Assembly: GCA_019638935.1 (NCBI GenBank)
Contig: JAHBSW010000006.1
Span: forward strand, 1-64,000
DNA from: Cryobacterium sp.
GTDB taxonomy: Bacteria > Actinomycetota > Actinomycetes > Actinomycetales > Microbacteriaceae
DNA length: 64,000 bases
Reading direction: 5' to 3'
In this document: positions 8,701-16,977 of the stretch, one piece after another
Numbering within the stretch: the stretch's first letter is position 1
Layout of the letters: every line of letters begins with the position of its first letter
The notes under the pieces: generated by a model
Database searches by the model: none
Seen by the model: only the letters and a program-made list of their open reading frames with translations
What the model was told of the DNA's origin: nothing
Position numbers and translations under genes: made by a program

Positions 8701-8944
8701 TCACGCGGCCGGTGCGAAACTCGTCTACCCCCGGCGCGAGACGAAACGACCTCCCCAGGAGTACGACGAAGCGGTGCAGGCCGCACTGACCGACGAGCAG
8801 CTCGAGGAGTTCCGCGAGCGTGTGCGCGCCGCCGCTCGGCTCATGGCGGCAGCCGAGTTCGCCGGATCGTTCGAGGTGGATGAGTACCGCTTCGGCGGGG
8901 CAGCCAAGAAGCTGCATCGAACCCCGGCGGTGTCGAGTGACTGA
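5774..8944 (+). CDS. adnA: AdnA-type UvrD/Rep helicase-nuclease subunit
   Basis: A 1056-residue protein joining a superfamily 1A helicase to a C-terminal RecB-like nuclease. Walker A GAPGSGKT is at 42-49. The Walker B equivalent reads IVLVDDVQEV, with Asp in place of the usual Glu, as in AdnA proteins. The nuclease part (about residue 800 on) has LGTIVHSAMEH, a GSIDRVE acidic motif, VDLKTG and QLQAYQLAYAEG. AdnAB resects DNA double-strand breaks in Actinobacteria in place of RecBCD. No cysteine cluster for an iron-sulphur site is seen in the nuclease domain. The gene overlaps adnB by 8 nt. The ATG at 5774 is chosen over the upstream in-frame start at 5744. Confidence 0.9.
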   Translation: MSASGTDSHGGGRTPGLDAPRLDPSQHAVLDLAPGDSAVVLGAPGSGKTTTLVEFVAHRVLHDGLDPSAVLALAPSRTAATALRDSLGARLGITTAGPLARTANSLAFDIVTHARRAAGLVPPRLISGGEQDGDIAALLAGHLDDGAGPSWPETLGPDVRGLRVFRTELRELMMRVTERGVPLDRLRALGREHGHPEWQAVADFVQEYRDVLAFARDDQFDSTELVVLATGLLDRGEPGELAGGLQIVLVDDVQEVSRSQLSLLAALARRGVSIIGFGDPDVATSAFRGAEPRAVGEFGTLLGVEVQTLMLSTVHRHGAALREFTGRVVERIGTSGVVGHRAAGVGAAGETVGGSEPDLGAPVVTLRAASQGRERAAIARLLREHHIHRGVPWSRLAVIVRSGALVPGVARSLSLANVPTRTTAAGAALRDDAAARALLAVIDVGIDRARLTPESAVELLTGPFGRLDRLALRRLRLALRAEELAGGGNRPSDELLVEALAEPGRLVTIERHVAQHAAALATHLGAVRAAHAEGATIEELLWLVWDGSGLADEWLAESQGSGIAATEANRALDGILALFTAAKRFVERGESRGAELFLDGVLDAEVPEDSLAPRSVAESVLVTTPSGAVGLEFDVVVVAGLQDGVWPNLKPRGSLLAADEFARISDGADAGITSGSAQANRTDVLHDELRMFALAVSRARHQVVLSATSNDDESESVLLRLGPEADESLSAARPPLTLRGLVGQLRRVLTGTHAGHEARAAAASGLAQLAAEHIPGADPDDWHGLAEPSTTKPLFADDDHVRISPSTLEAFEESPLDWFIDRVSGSQSSNAMGLGTIVHSAMEHTPDSSYESVWKLIDERWGELLFEAPWLAERERRAAQKIARGVAEYLRHFERDGKSLANAEERFELEVPPAKLVGSIDRVERDAAGGVTIVDLKTGASKVTGEQLAGHAQLQAYQLAYAEGQLDGVLAEFGEHHAAGAKLVYPRRETKRPPQEYDEAVQAALTDEQLEEFRERVRAAARLMAAAEFAGSFEVDEYRFGGAAKKLHRTPAVSSD

Positions 8945-11900
8945 CAGCGTGACGAGAGCGGACTCGGGGGCCGACTGGGGCCGCTCGCGCGTGACTCCCG
9001 ACGAACTTGCGGATCGCATCACCGAGGTGATGCAGCTCGATCCGCGAACCAAGGGCGACACGAAGCATCATCCGACCGCGCAGCAGGCCGCCGTCATCAC
9101 CGCCGACCGCCGACCCGCGCTCGTCGTCGCGGGGGCGGGCAGCGGCAAGACCGAGACCATGGCCGATCGCGTCGTGTGGCTGCTGGCGAACGGGCATGTT
9201 CGCCCCGACCAGATTCTCGGCCTCACCTTCACCCGCAAGGCGGCGGGCGAGCTCGCCGAGCGCGTGAACACTCGCCTCGCCCAGCTCGAGCGCGCGGGTG
9301 TGCTCCCGGCCGAGCACGATGAGTTACTGCGTCCCGAGATCTCGACCTACAACTCCTTCGCCAACACGCTCTTCCACGAGCACGCCGCGCTCATCGGACG
9401 GGATGCCGACAGCGTCGTTCTGAGCGAGGCATCCGCCTGGCAGCTCGCCAGGCGCGTCGCGCTCACGGCACCGGCCGGCGGTGAGTCAGGCGACGAGCTG
9501 CTGGGGCTGGACGCCTCGCTCGACCAGGTCACGCAGGCGATTCTCGACCTCGCCCACGCGCTCAGCGAGAACGTCGTCGACCCCGCGGAGGTCAAGGCTT
9601 TCGCCGCCGAGTTCGCCGCCCTGAAGAACCTGCCCATCGGCAGCGCGCGCGGGGAGTATCTCGACGTCCTCGGCAAGATCGAGCGCATCGAGACGCTGCC
9701 CCTCGTGCTGGAGCTCGCCGAACGGTACACCCGCGAGAAGGTGCAGCGCGGATTCGTCGAGTACGCCGATCAGGTGACCCTCGCGCTCGACATGGTGCGT
9801 CGGCACCCGCACGTGGGGGAGGGCTACCGCTCGCGATTCTCGGTCGTGCTGCTCGATGAGTACCAGGACACGAGCTCGGTGCAGACGATGCTGCTCGCGG
9901 AGATCTTCGCCGACACCGCGGTGATGGCCGTGGGCGACCCCCACCAGTCGATCTACGGCTGGCGCGGCGCGAGCGCCGCCAACCTCGCTCAGTTCGGCGC
10001 GCAGTTCGCGCGGGAGAGCGTGCACAACGAGTTCGCGCTCACGATCAGCTGGCGCAACGGCACCAGGATTCTGGACGCCGCGAACACCCTCGTGGAGCCG
10101 TTCTCGGGCGACTCCGCGGTCACGGTGGCGACGCTCGATCCGGGTCCGCGGGCGACGACGCATGAGGTCGATTCCCACGTGGCGGAAACCATTGCCGACG
10201 AAGCCCGGTTCGCCGCGGAGTGGCTGCGGGATCGCCTCGCCGAGAGTCCGGCCGGCAAGCCGGCGACCGCGGCTATCCTGTTTCGCGCCCATGCGTCGAA
10301 GCGTGTCTTCGCGACCGCGCTGCGCGATGCGGGGGTGCCGCACCACGTCGTGGGCATCGAGGGACTGCTGGCCGAGCCCGAGATCGCCGACCTCGTCAGC
10401 GCACTCACCGTCATCGACGATCCCACGGCGGGGTCGGAGCTCGTGCGCCTGCTCGCGGGTTCGCGCTGGCGACTGGGTGTCAGCGACCTTCAGGCGCTCA
10501 GCGGCGCCGCGAGTGCGCTCGCGCGACGCGGACCCGACGGGAAGGAGCTTGCCCCCGAGGTCGCCGCGCTTCTGCGCAGCTCGGTCGCTGCAGGGGAGGG
10601 CGGGTCCACGATCGAGGCGCTCGACTATGTGGCGCACGCCAAGGACGGCAACCACCTGCTGCAGGGCTTCAGCGAGGAAGGGCTGCGCCGCCTACGCGAT
10701 GCCGGGGCGCTCTTCGCGCGACTGCGCATGCGACGCTCCCTGGGACTGCTCGACTTCGTCGCTCTCGTCGAGCAGGAGCTGCGTCTCGACATCGAGGTGA
10801 TCGCCAACGACACCATGCCGGCCGGTGCGGTGGCGATGGAGGCGTTCACCGAGGCCATGCACGACTACCTCGCCGTGAGCGACCGCGGCGACCTCGCCGG
10901 GTTCTTGGCCTGGCTTCGCGATGTCGAACGCCGCGAGCAGCGGTCGCCGCGTCAGGAGGAGCCCGAACGAGGCGTGGTGCAGCTGCTCACGGTGCATGGC
11001 GCCAAGGGGCTCGAGTGGGACCACGTCGTCGTGCCGAGACTCATGGCCGATTCGTTTCCGGGCTCTCCGCGCGAAGGGTACAGCGGATGGCTGCGTCTCG
11101 GCGCGCTGCCCTACGAGCTGCGTCAGGACCGCAGCGCGCTGCCCGCCCTGAACTGGCGCGGTGTGGAAAGCCGCAAGGAGCTCAAGGACGAGCTCGCGCG
11201 CTTCGCCGGGGCGGTCAAGGCCCACCACGAGAACGAGGAGCGCCGACTCGCCTACGTCGCCGTCACGCGTGCGCGACACCGACTGCTGCTCACGGGGGCG
11301 TTCTGGGCTGCGGGAAAGAAGCCGAAAGAGCTCGGAGCCTTCCTGCTCGAGCTCGCCGACGCCGGCATCGTGGGCGAGCTGCGCGCGGCGAGCCGGTACG
11401 ACGAGAACCCGAACGGCGACGGCGGGCCCACCTTCCCGTGGCCGGCCGACCCCCTCGGCGGGCGACGGGAGCGGGTCGAGGCGGCCGCGGCATCCGTTCG
11501 TCAGGCGCGGGCAGCCAACCCCGAGAGAGACAGCACCGAGAAAGCCACGGCCAAGACAGGCAGCGCCGGGCCGTGGCAGGACGAGCTCGACCTGCTGCTC
11601 GAGGAGAGGCGGCGACTGAGCGAGGCAGCCGGCAGCGTCGAGTTGCCGCAGCGGTTCTCGGCATCACGCTTCAAGGACTTCGTGCACGATCCGGATGCCG
11701 CAGCCACGGCCCTGCGGCGGCCGATGCCCGAGCGCCCCTACCGCGCCAGTCGGCTCGGAACGGTCTTTCACGAGTGGGTCGAGCAGAGGTACGGGCTGGG
11801 CGGGGTTCCCGAGGCGCTGGACGACCTCGGCGACATCGACAGTGAGGACGATGGCGACGGTGTCGACCGCGACCAGCTCGCGGCCCTGCAGGCGATCTTC

Positions 11901-12263
11901 GAGCAGTCGCCGTACGCCGGGCTGAGACCCGTCGAGGTCGAGCGCGAGATTCACCTGCCCTTCGGCGGGCACACGATGGTCTGCAAGATCGACGCCGTCT
12001 ACGAGGTCGACGGACGCTACCGCGTCGTCGACTGGAAGACCGGGAAGGCGCCGGCGACGGAACGGGAGATCGAGGACCGGCAGCTGCAGCTCGCCCTCTA
12101 CCGCCTCGCGTTCGCGCGCTGGAAGGGCGTCGACCCCTCCCTTGTCGACGCGGAGCTCTACTACGTGACCGTCGATCGGATCATCGCGCCGCAGCGCATC
12201 TTCGACGAGGACGAGCTGCTGGCGCTGTGGCGCGGAGCCGTGGCCGCAGGTCCCTTCCGCTGA
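8937..12263 (+). CDS. adnB: AdnB-type UvrD/Rep helicase-nuclease subunit
   Basis: An 1108-residue partner of AdnA. Motifs in order: Walker A GAGSGKT (66-72), FTRKAAGEL, LLDEYQDTSSVQ (motif II), GDPHQSIYGWRGA, LTVHGAKGLEWD and YVAVTRARHRL. A RecB-family nuclease follows with LGTVFHEWVEQ, CKIDAVYEV, VVDWKTGKAP and QLQLALYRLA. It is expected to be the translocating motor of the AdnAB dimer. The start is GTG 8937, giving the 8-nt overlap GTGACTGA with the adnA stop, a typical coupled arrangement. The frame is open back to 8820 but that part is antisense-free adnA coding sequence and has no better start. Confidence 0.92.
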   Translation: MTDSVTRADSGADWGRSRVTPDELADRITEVMQLDPRTKGDTKHHPTAQQAAVITADRRPALVVAGAGSGKTETMADRVVWLLANGHVRPDQILGLTFTRKAAGELAERVNTRLAQLERAGVLPAEHDELLRPEISTYNSFANTLFHEHAALIGRDADSVVLSEASAWQLARRVALTAPAGGESGDELLGLDASLDQVTQAILDLAHALSENVVDPAEVKAFAAEFAALKNLPIGSARGEYLDVLGKIERIETLPLVLELAERYTREKVQRGFVEYADQVTLALDMVRRHPHVGEGYRSRFSVVLLDEYQDTSSVQTMLLAEIFADTAVMAVGDPHQSIYGWRGASAANLAQFGAQFARESVHNEFALTISWRNGTRILDAANTLVEPFSGDSAVTVATLDPGPRATTHEVDSHVAETIADEARFAAEWLRDRLAESPAGKPATAAILFRAHASKRVFATALRDAGVPHHVVGIEGLLAEPEIADLVSALTVIDDPTAGSELVRLLAGSRWRLGVSDLQALSGAASALARRGPDGKELAPEVAALLRSSVAAGEGGSTIEALDYVAHAKDGNHLLQGFSEEGLRRLRDAGALFARLRMRRSLGLLDFVALVEQELRLDIEVIANDTMPAGAVAMEAFTEAMHDYLAVSDRGDLAGFLAWLRDVERREQRSPRQEEPERGVVQLLTVHGAKGLEWDHVVVPRLMADSFPGSPREGYSGWLRLGALPYELRQDRSALPALNWRGVESRKELKDELARFAGAVKAHHENEERRLAYVAVTRARHRLLLTGAFWAAGKKPKELGAFLLELADAGIVGELRAASRYDENPNGDGGPTFPWPADPLGGRRERVEAAAASVRQARAANPERDSTEKATAKTGSAGPWQDELDLLLEERRRLSEAAGSVELPQRFSASRFKDFVHDPDAAATALRRPMPERPYRASRLGTVFHEWVEQRYGLGGVPEALDDLGDIDSEDDGDGVDRDQLAALQAIFEQSPYAGLRPVEVEREIHLPFGGHTMVCKIDAVYEVDGRYRVVDWKTGKAPATEREIEDRQLQLALYRLAFARWKGVDPSLVDAELYYVTVDRIIAPQRIFDEDELLALWRGAVAAGPFR

Positions 12264-12269
12264 CCCTTG

Positions 12270-12310
12270 CTGGTTGAGGAGGCCGACGAAGTCGGCCGTC
12301 TCGAAACCAG
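12270..12310. repeat. GGTTGAGG-type palindromic repeat
   Basis: A 41-bp hairpin with outer arms CTGGTT/AACCAG and a perfect inner 7-bp stem GGCCGAC/GTCGGCC around GAA. It lies just after adnB and before the convergent VapC gene, so it can act as a terminator. The half unit TCTCGAAACCA recurs at 13096 and 59721. Confidence 0.7.
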
Positions 12311-12342
12311 CTCCCCGTGCAGCCGCTGTGCGAGCTCCCCGA

Positions 12343-12741
12343 TCACCGAGTGTGTCGGGGAGCGACCACCCGCATGCCGAGCGCTTCAGCACTCAGAGCA
12401 AGGCGCTCGTCGTAGGTGACAATCGTGTCGGCGCCGGAACGCAGGGCTGAGGTCAGGTGGAGTGCATCAAGTGAGCGCAGAGTTGATCCAGGCAAGAGGC
12501 CCGCTTCTCGGTAGAGCGACGGAGGAATCTCGCTGAGAGGCACTCGCTCCAGCACGTCAGTGACAAGGTTTTGATTGAGTTCGTGCCGGCTCGCGTAGCG
12601 TCGCAGCTCGGTTTCCAGAAGCAGCGACGAGGTGACGGAGATCTCGTCACGATCCATGAATGCCGCGATCGCATCCGATTCTGCTTCTTCGACGATCAGC
12701 TTCACCGCCGCTGATGTGTCGAGGTAATAACGTGGGGTCAC
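12343..12741 (-). CDS. PIN-domain ribonuclease toxin (VapC family)
   Basis: A 132-residue PIN protein. The acidic metal-binding set is visible: YLDTSAAVK with Asp8, the mid-protein LLETELRR Glu, SLDALHLTSAL, and a final VTYDERL Asp. VapC toxins cleave specific tRNAs or rRNA when free of antitoxin. The upstream Phd-type gene ends 6 nt before this ATG, so the two form a standard antitoxin-first operon. It lies between repeats in the otherwise conserved adnB to nudC block, so it is probably an insertion there. Confidence 0.9.
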   Translation of the reverse strand: MTPRYYLDTSAAVKLIVEEAESDAIAAFMDRDEISVTSSLLLETELRRYASRHELNQNLVTDVLERVPLSEIPPSLYREAGLLPGSTLRSLDALHLTSALRSGADTIVTYDERLALSAEALGMRVVAPRHTR

Positions 12742-12747
12742 CGTGCG

Positions 12748-12996
12748 TCAACGGTCGCCGCGGAGGTCGTCGAGATCCTCCGAAGTCGGTCGGTCGATCT
12801 TCACTCGCGGCAGGGTCGAGAAGCCCCCGCGCTTCTTAGCCGGGCGCGCAATACGAAGACTCTCTGTCGTATCGATCGGTGTCAGCAGAGCAACCGGCAC
12901 GCCGTCGTTGCTGATGGTGAAGGAGTCGCCACTGGCTACCGCACGGAGAACCTCACCGCTGCGATTGCGCATCTCGCGCTGGCTGATCGTTTCCAT
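12748..12996 (-). CDS. Phd/YefM-family antitoxin
   Basis: An 82-residue antitoxin. The N-terminal part METISQREMRNRSGEVLR is the Phd/YefM DNA-binding signature, followed by GDSFTISNDGVPVALL, and the C-terminal part is basic and presumably disordered until it wraps around the toxin. It should neutralise the VapC downstream and repress its own promoter. The ATG at 12996 lies 6 nt after a TACGCT -10 box, predicting a leaderless mRNA and hence tight control if the protein binds there. Confidence 0.88.
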   Translation of the reverse strand: METISQREMRNRSGEVLRAVASGDSFTISNDGVPVALLTPIDTTESLRIARPAKKRGGFSTLPRVKIDRPTSEDLDDLRGDR

Positions 12997-13002
12997 GCAT
13001 CA

Positions 13003-13008
13003 AGCGTA
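13003..13008 (-). promoter_or_regulatory. Predicted -10 element of the Phd/VapC operon
   Basis: On the minus strand TACGCT is followed by TGATGC and then ATG at 12996. This is the TANNNT-N6-ATG arrangement. Confidence 0.5.
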
Positions 13009-13043
13009 GCACGCGTAGCACACCGGCGATCACTCTGCACCCG

Positions 13044-13129
13044 TGGTGATTTCGAGACACTCGCTGCGCGAGCTTCTCGATCACCAAGGTCTTGCCGGTT
13101 GAGGAAGCCGAAGGCTGTCTCGAAACCAG
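13044..13129. repeat. Tandem palindromic repeats (TGGTGA... and CCGGTTGAGG... units)
   Basis: Two palindromes lie side by side. The first (13044-13086) has arms TGGTGAT/ATCACCA around an inner CTCGCTGCGCGAG stem. The second (13096-13129) has a GGTTGAGG half, a short GCCGAAGGC stem and TCTCGAAACC. They fill most of the 194-bp gap between the toxin-antitoxin operon and the phosphotransferase-like gene. Confidence 0.7.
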
Positions 13130-13190
13130 CGCTCACGGTGCGGCGGGTCTCGACACGGCCCTGCGGACCTGCTCGACCGGCGAGAAGTGG

Positions 13191-14195
13191 CTAAGCGCCG
13201 CGCGCCCTCAGCATCGCGTCGACCTCATCGACCGCGAGCACCGGCATCGTCTGGTGGGTGAGCGCGCCGTTCATATCGCCCTGCACGCGGTCCACGAGTC
13301 CGTGCAGCAACGAGACGGCGTCCTCGACGATCGAATCGTCCCGCATCGTCGTGCCGTGGATGAGCCACTTCGCCAGTTCCAGCTCGGAGTAGAACCGCGC
13401 GCGACGCCCGAGCTGGCGGTCGCCCGTGCCGCGGACGGCGAGGTAGGCATCCAGAACCGAGTCGGCGACGCCCGCCCGAGGCGAGCCGAGCAGCCAGAAC
13501 AGGTCGCGGGCGGGGTCGCCGACGCTCAGCGATTGCCAGCCCAGCATGCCGACGACGACACCACCGTCGGGGCCACCGTCGACGAGGATCGAATCGGCCG
13601 AGAGTCCGCCGTTGATGACGGTCGGCGCGAACTGCCACAGCGCCCCGTCTCCCGTCGCCTCCTCCCAGCGCTGCAGGAGCGCCGCGGGCACGAGCCCCGT
13701 CGATGCCGCGCGGTCGAGGGCGGAGAGCGCCTGCTGCAACAGCTCGTGCGCCGAGTAGACAGGCAGCCCCGTGTCGGCGATGAAGGTGGTGGGAAGCGAG
13801 TGGATCGCGGCGATCGCCTCACCGATCGAGGTCGCGAGACCCTCGCAGGCGGGGATGTCGGAGAGGGAGATCTTGTGGCCGAGCACGAACTCCGACACGA
13901 CCGCCCGGGTGCCGCCGACGGGCGCCTGGCCCACGAAGGACGACATGGTGAACGGCAAGCGCGTGCGAACGCCCGTGCTCAGCGCACGCAGGGCGACGAG
14001 GTCGGCAGACTGCTCGGCCTCGGCGCGCTCCGAAGTGGGAACGCGAACGATGTAGTACTGACCGTCCGTCGATCTCAGGAGGGCGGACTCGAAGTCGCCG
14101 TGCGCACCCGACCCGATCGGGTGCGCGGCCGCCACCTCGAGACCGGGAACGGCCGCCGTCGCGAGCGCCGCTAGAGTGAGTGGAGATCTGGCCAT
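13191..14195 (-). CDS. Phosphotransferase (APH) fold protein with missing catalytic residues
   Basis: A 334-residue protein of the aminoglycoside/macrolide phosphotransferase-like kinase fold. The C-lobe is recognisable from SADSILVD and VGDPARDLFWLL. However, the HGD catalytic motif reads NGG (195-197), the expected Asn five residues after the Asp is Ser202, and the metal-binding Asp of the usual IDW is Gly219 (MLGWQ). All three catalytic positions are therefore lost, which points to a pseudokinase. From memory related genes beside nudC in Microbacteriaceae have similar changes, so this may be ancestral. Start ATG 14195 lies 7 nt after TACCCT on the minus strand. The longer frame to 14429 overlaps nudC and looks spurious. 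Confidence 0.8.
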   Translation of the reverse strand: MARSPLTLAALATAAVPGLEVAAAHPIGSGAHGDFESALLRSTDGQYYIVRVPTSERAEAEQSADLVALRALSTGVRTRLPFTMSSFVGQAPVGGTRAVVSEFVLGHKISLSDIPACEGLATSIGEAIAAIHSLPTTFIADTGLPVYSAHELLQQALSALDRAASTGLVPAALLQRWEEATGDGALWQFAPTVINGGLSADSILVDGGPDGGVVVGMLGWQSLSVGDPARDLFWLLGSPRAGVADSVLDAYLAVRGTGDRQLGRRARFYSELELAKWLIHGTTMRDDSIVEDAVSLLHGLVDRVQGDMNGALTHQTMPVLAVDEVDAMLRARGA

Positions 14196-14287
14196 ACCTG
14201 ACAGGGTAGGTCGTCGGACGCCGACCTCGTCCGAACGCCACACCGCAGCGCCCTTCCCGATGGTGGCCTTCACAGGAGGGGCACAGA

Positions 14288-15304
14288 ATGCAGGACGCCC
14301 TCGCCGCGCGCTCGCCGATTCGACTGCTCGGCCGCCCGCCCGCACTCGCTCGAGGCGGCGTCGACCAGGACCACGCATCCCGTCGCCATCCCGCACTCCT
14401 CGACGAGCTTCTCGCCGACGAGGACACACGCATCGTCGTCGTGCACCGTGATCGCGGGCTTGTCAGGGCGATTCCGGAGAACGCGGGCGCGACGGATGCC
14501 GAAGCACGCGCATCGGCGGGCCTCGACGGCGTCGGCCTCGAACTCGTGCGACCCGACGCCGTGCCCGACGCGCTCGCGCTCGTCTACCTCGGCGTTTCGG
14601 AGGTGGATGCTCCCCACGCCCCGAAGGGCACCCGTTTCATGGCCGCGGTGCTGGACGCGCCGAGAGCGGCGGCGCTCGCTCCCGCGGAGCGCTGGGAGTC
14701 GCTGCGCTCGATCGGCGCACGGCTGAGCGACCTCGAGTCCTCCCTGCTCACCCAGGCGGTGGCGATCGGCACCTGGCACGCCGACCACCGCTACTCGCCG
14801 ATCTCGGGCCGACCGCTGCACCCCGAGCAGGCGGGTTGGGTGCTGCGCGGCGAGTTCGACGAGCCCAAGCAGTTCCCGCGCACCGACCCCGCGGTGATCG
14901 TCGCGGTGACGGATGCCGACGACCGCCTGCTGCTCGGCTCGAACGTGCTCTGGGAGGGCAACCGCTACTCGCTGCTCTCGGGCTTCGTCGAGCCGGGGGA
15001 GTCGCTCGAGTCCGCGGTCGTGCGCGAGGTCTTCGAGGAGTCGGGCATTCGGGTTGTCGAACCGGTCTATCTCGGCTCTCAGCCGTGGCCTTTCCCGCGC
15101 TCGCTCATGATCGGATTCCACGCGCTGGCCGACCCCGCGGTCGATCACGAGCTCACTCCCGACGATGAGGAGATTCTCGACCTGCGCTGGTTCACGCGCC
15201 ACGAGATCGAGACGACAGCGGACATCATTCTGCCCGGCCCGACCTCGATCGCTCGGCGCATCATCGAGGGCTGGCTGGGGCACGAGCTCGGGGACGATCG
15301 ATAG
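14288..15304 (+). CDS. nudC: NAD(+) diphosphatase NudC
   Basis: A 338-residue Nudix hydrolase. The Nudix box is complete (GFVEPGES through REVFEESGI), followed by the SQPWPFPRS signature that marks NudC. NudC splits NADH or NAD-capped RNA into NMN and AMP. The zinc-ribbon that normally precedes the Nudix domain is present as a segment (HADHRYSPISGRPLHPEQAGW region) but has none of its four cysteines. AGGAGG about 9 nt before ATG 14288 fixes the start. The uvrD2 GTG overlaps its stop by one base, so the two are coupled, as in mycobacteria. Confidence 0.92.
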   Translation: MQDALAARSPIRLLGRPPALARGGVDQDHASRRHPALLDELLADEDTRIVVVHRDRGLVRAIPENAGATDAEARASAGLDGVGLELVRPDAVPDALALVYLGVSEVDAPHAPKGTRFMAAVLDAPRAAALAPAERWESLRSIGARLSDLESSLLTQAVAIGTWHADHRYSPISGRPLHPEQAGWVLRGEFDEPKQFPRTDPAVIVAVTDADDRLLLGSNVLWEGNRYSLLSGFVEPGESLESAVVREVFEESGIRVVEPVYLGSQPWPFPRSLMIGFHALADPAVDHELTPDDEEILDLRWFTRHEIETTADIILPGPTSIARRIIEGWLGHELGDDR

Positions 15305-16977
15305 TGACGACGCCCGACCCCCTGGCGGGCCTCGACGAGGAGCAGCGTCTCGCGGCGGAGAGCCTGCTCGGCCCCGTCGTGCTGCTCGCGGGTGCGGGAA
15401 CCGGCAAGACCCGGGCGATCACGCACCGCATCGCCCACGGTGTTGTCTCGGGCGTGTACTCACCGGGCCGTGTTCTCGTGCTGAGCTTCACGAATCGTGC
15501 CGCATCGGAGGTTCGCGGTCGGCTCCGAGCCCTCGGCGCACCCGGCATCCAGTCGCGCACCTTCCACTCGGCCGCACTCGCGCAGCTGTCGCACTTCTGG
15601 CCCGAGGTCGCCGGCGGCAGCCTTCCCCGCATCGTCGACGCCAAGGCGCGCCTCATCGCGCATGCGGCGGAGTCGCTCCGGCTTCGTCTCGACACGGCGA
15701 GCCTGCGCGACCTCGCGGCCGAGATCGAGTGGCGCAAGGTGTCGGGACTCACGATCGAGCAGTACGAGGCATCCGTCGCCGAGCGCCCGCTGCCCCCGCA
15801 GCTCTCGGCGACCGCCGCCGTCGAGCTGCATCGCGCCTACGAGCGACTGAAAGACGAACGCCGCCAGCTCGACTTCGAGGATGTGCTGCTCGCGTGCGCG
15901 GGCATGATCGAGAGCGAGCCGCGCGTCGCTCAGCAGGTGCGGGCGCAGTACCGCTTCTTCGTCGTCGACGAGTATCAGGATGTCTCGCCCGCGCAGCAGC
16001 GCCTGCTCGACCTGTGGCTCGGCGACCGCAACGATGTCTGCGTGGTCGGCGACTCGAGCCAGACGATCTACTCCTTCGCGGGTGCCCGACCCGACTATCT
16101 GCTCGGGTTCGCGAAGCGGTATCCGGATGCCGCGGTGATCCGCCTGGAGAACAACTACCGTTCGACTCCCGCCATCGTCGACACCGCCAACCGCCTCATG
16201 CGGGGTCGCGCGGGTGCGCTCGATCTGCGCAGCGCCATGGTCGAGGAGGGTGCCAAGCCCAGCTTCGACGGATTCCCGAGCGATACCGCGGAGGCTCGAG
16301 CCGTCGCCGCGCGCGTCGCCGAGCAGATCGCTGCCGGCACCCCGGCCCAGGACGTGGCGGTGCTCTATCGCATGAACGTGCAAGCGGCCGCACTCGAGAC
16401 GGCACTCGCCGACGTCGGTGTGAGCACCGTCGTGCGCGGGGGAGTGCGCTTCTTCGACCAGCCCGACGTCAAGCGTGCTCTGCTCATGCTCAGGGGGTCG
16501 ACGATCGTCGAGTCGCAGGACCCCCTGTTCAAGACCGTGAGCGACGTGCTGCGGTCGCTCGGCTGGACGCAGCGCCCGCCCGAGTCGCGCGGTGCCGTTC
16601 GCGAACGGTGGGAGTCGCTGAATGCCATCATGGCGCTCGCCGAGGCCCAGCCCGCGGGCACCGACCTGGGAGCCTTCGTCACCGAGATCCACGAGCGCGC
16701 GGCCGCTCACCACGAGCCGACGATGGCCGCGGTCACCCTCGCGACCCTGCACTCGGCGAAGGGGCTCGAGTGGCACACGGTCCATCTCGTCGGGGTGAGC
16801 GAGGGCCTTGTTCCGATCAGCTACGCGACGACGGATGCCGCGCTCGACGAAGAGCGCCGGCTGCTCTACGTGGGGCTCACGCGGGCGCGTCGGCGGCTGC
16901 ACGTGACGTGGTCGCGTTCCTCGCAGCGCGGGGAGCGCGAGCCGTCGCGGTTCCTCGCCGAGCTCGGGCAGGCCTAG
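15304..16977 (+). CDS. uvrD2: UvrD2-like ATP-dependent DNA helicase
   Basis: A 557-residue superfamily 1A 3'-5' helicase. Motifs: Walker A GAGTGKT (30-36), LSFTNRAASEV, VVDEYQDVSPAQ, GDSSQTIYSFAGA, ENNYRST, TLHSAKGLEWH and LLYVGLTRARRRL. The position next to nudC matches mycobacterial uvrD2. The protein stops soon after motif VI and lacks the HRDC domain and tetracysteine module of the mycobacterial enzyme. It should act in nucleotide excision repair or clearing blocked forks. The last ~100 bp are also read on the opposite strand by the cyclodehydratase-like gene. Confidence 0.9.
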   Translation: MTTPDPLAGLDEEQRLAAESLLGPVVLLAGAGTGKTRAITHRIAHGVVSGVYSPGRVLVLSFTNRAASEVRGRLRALGAPGIQSRTFHSAALAQLSHFWPEVAGGSLPRIVDAKARLIAHAAESLRLRLDTASLRDLAAEIEWRKVSGLTIEQYEASVAERPLPPQLSATAAVELHRAYERLKDERRQLDFEDVLLACAGMIESEPRVAQQVRAQYRFFVVDEYQDVSPAQQRLLDLWLGDRNDVCVVGDSSQTIYSFAGARPDYLLGFAKRYPDAAVIRLENNYRSTPAIVDTANRLMRGRAGALDLRSAMVEEGAKPSFDGFPSDTAEARAVAARVAEQIAAGTPAQDVAVLYRMNVQAAALETALADVGVSTVVRGGVRFFDQPDVKRALLMLRGSTIVESQDPLFKTVSDVLRSLGWTQRPPESRGAVRERWESLNAIMALAEAQPAGTDLGAFVTEIHERAAAHHEPTMAAVTLATLHSAKGLEWHTVHLVGVSEGLVPISYATTDAALDEERRLLYVGLTRARRRLHVTWSRSSQRGEREPSRFLAELGQA

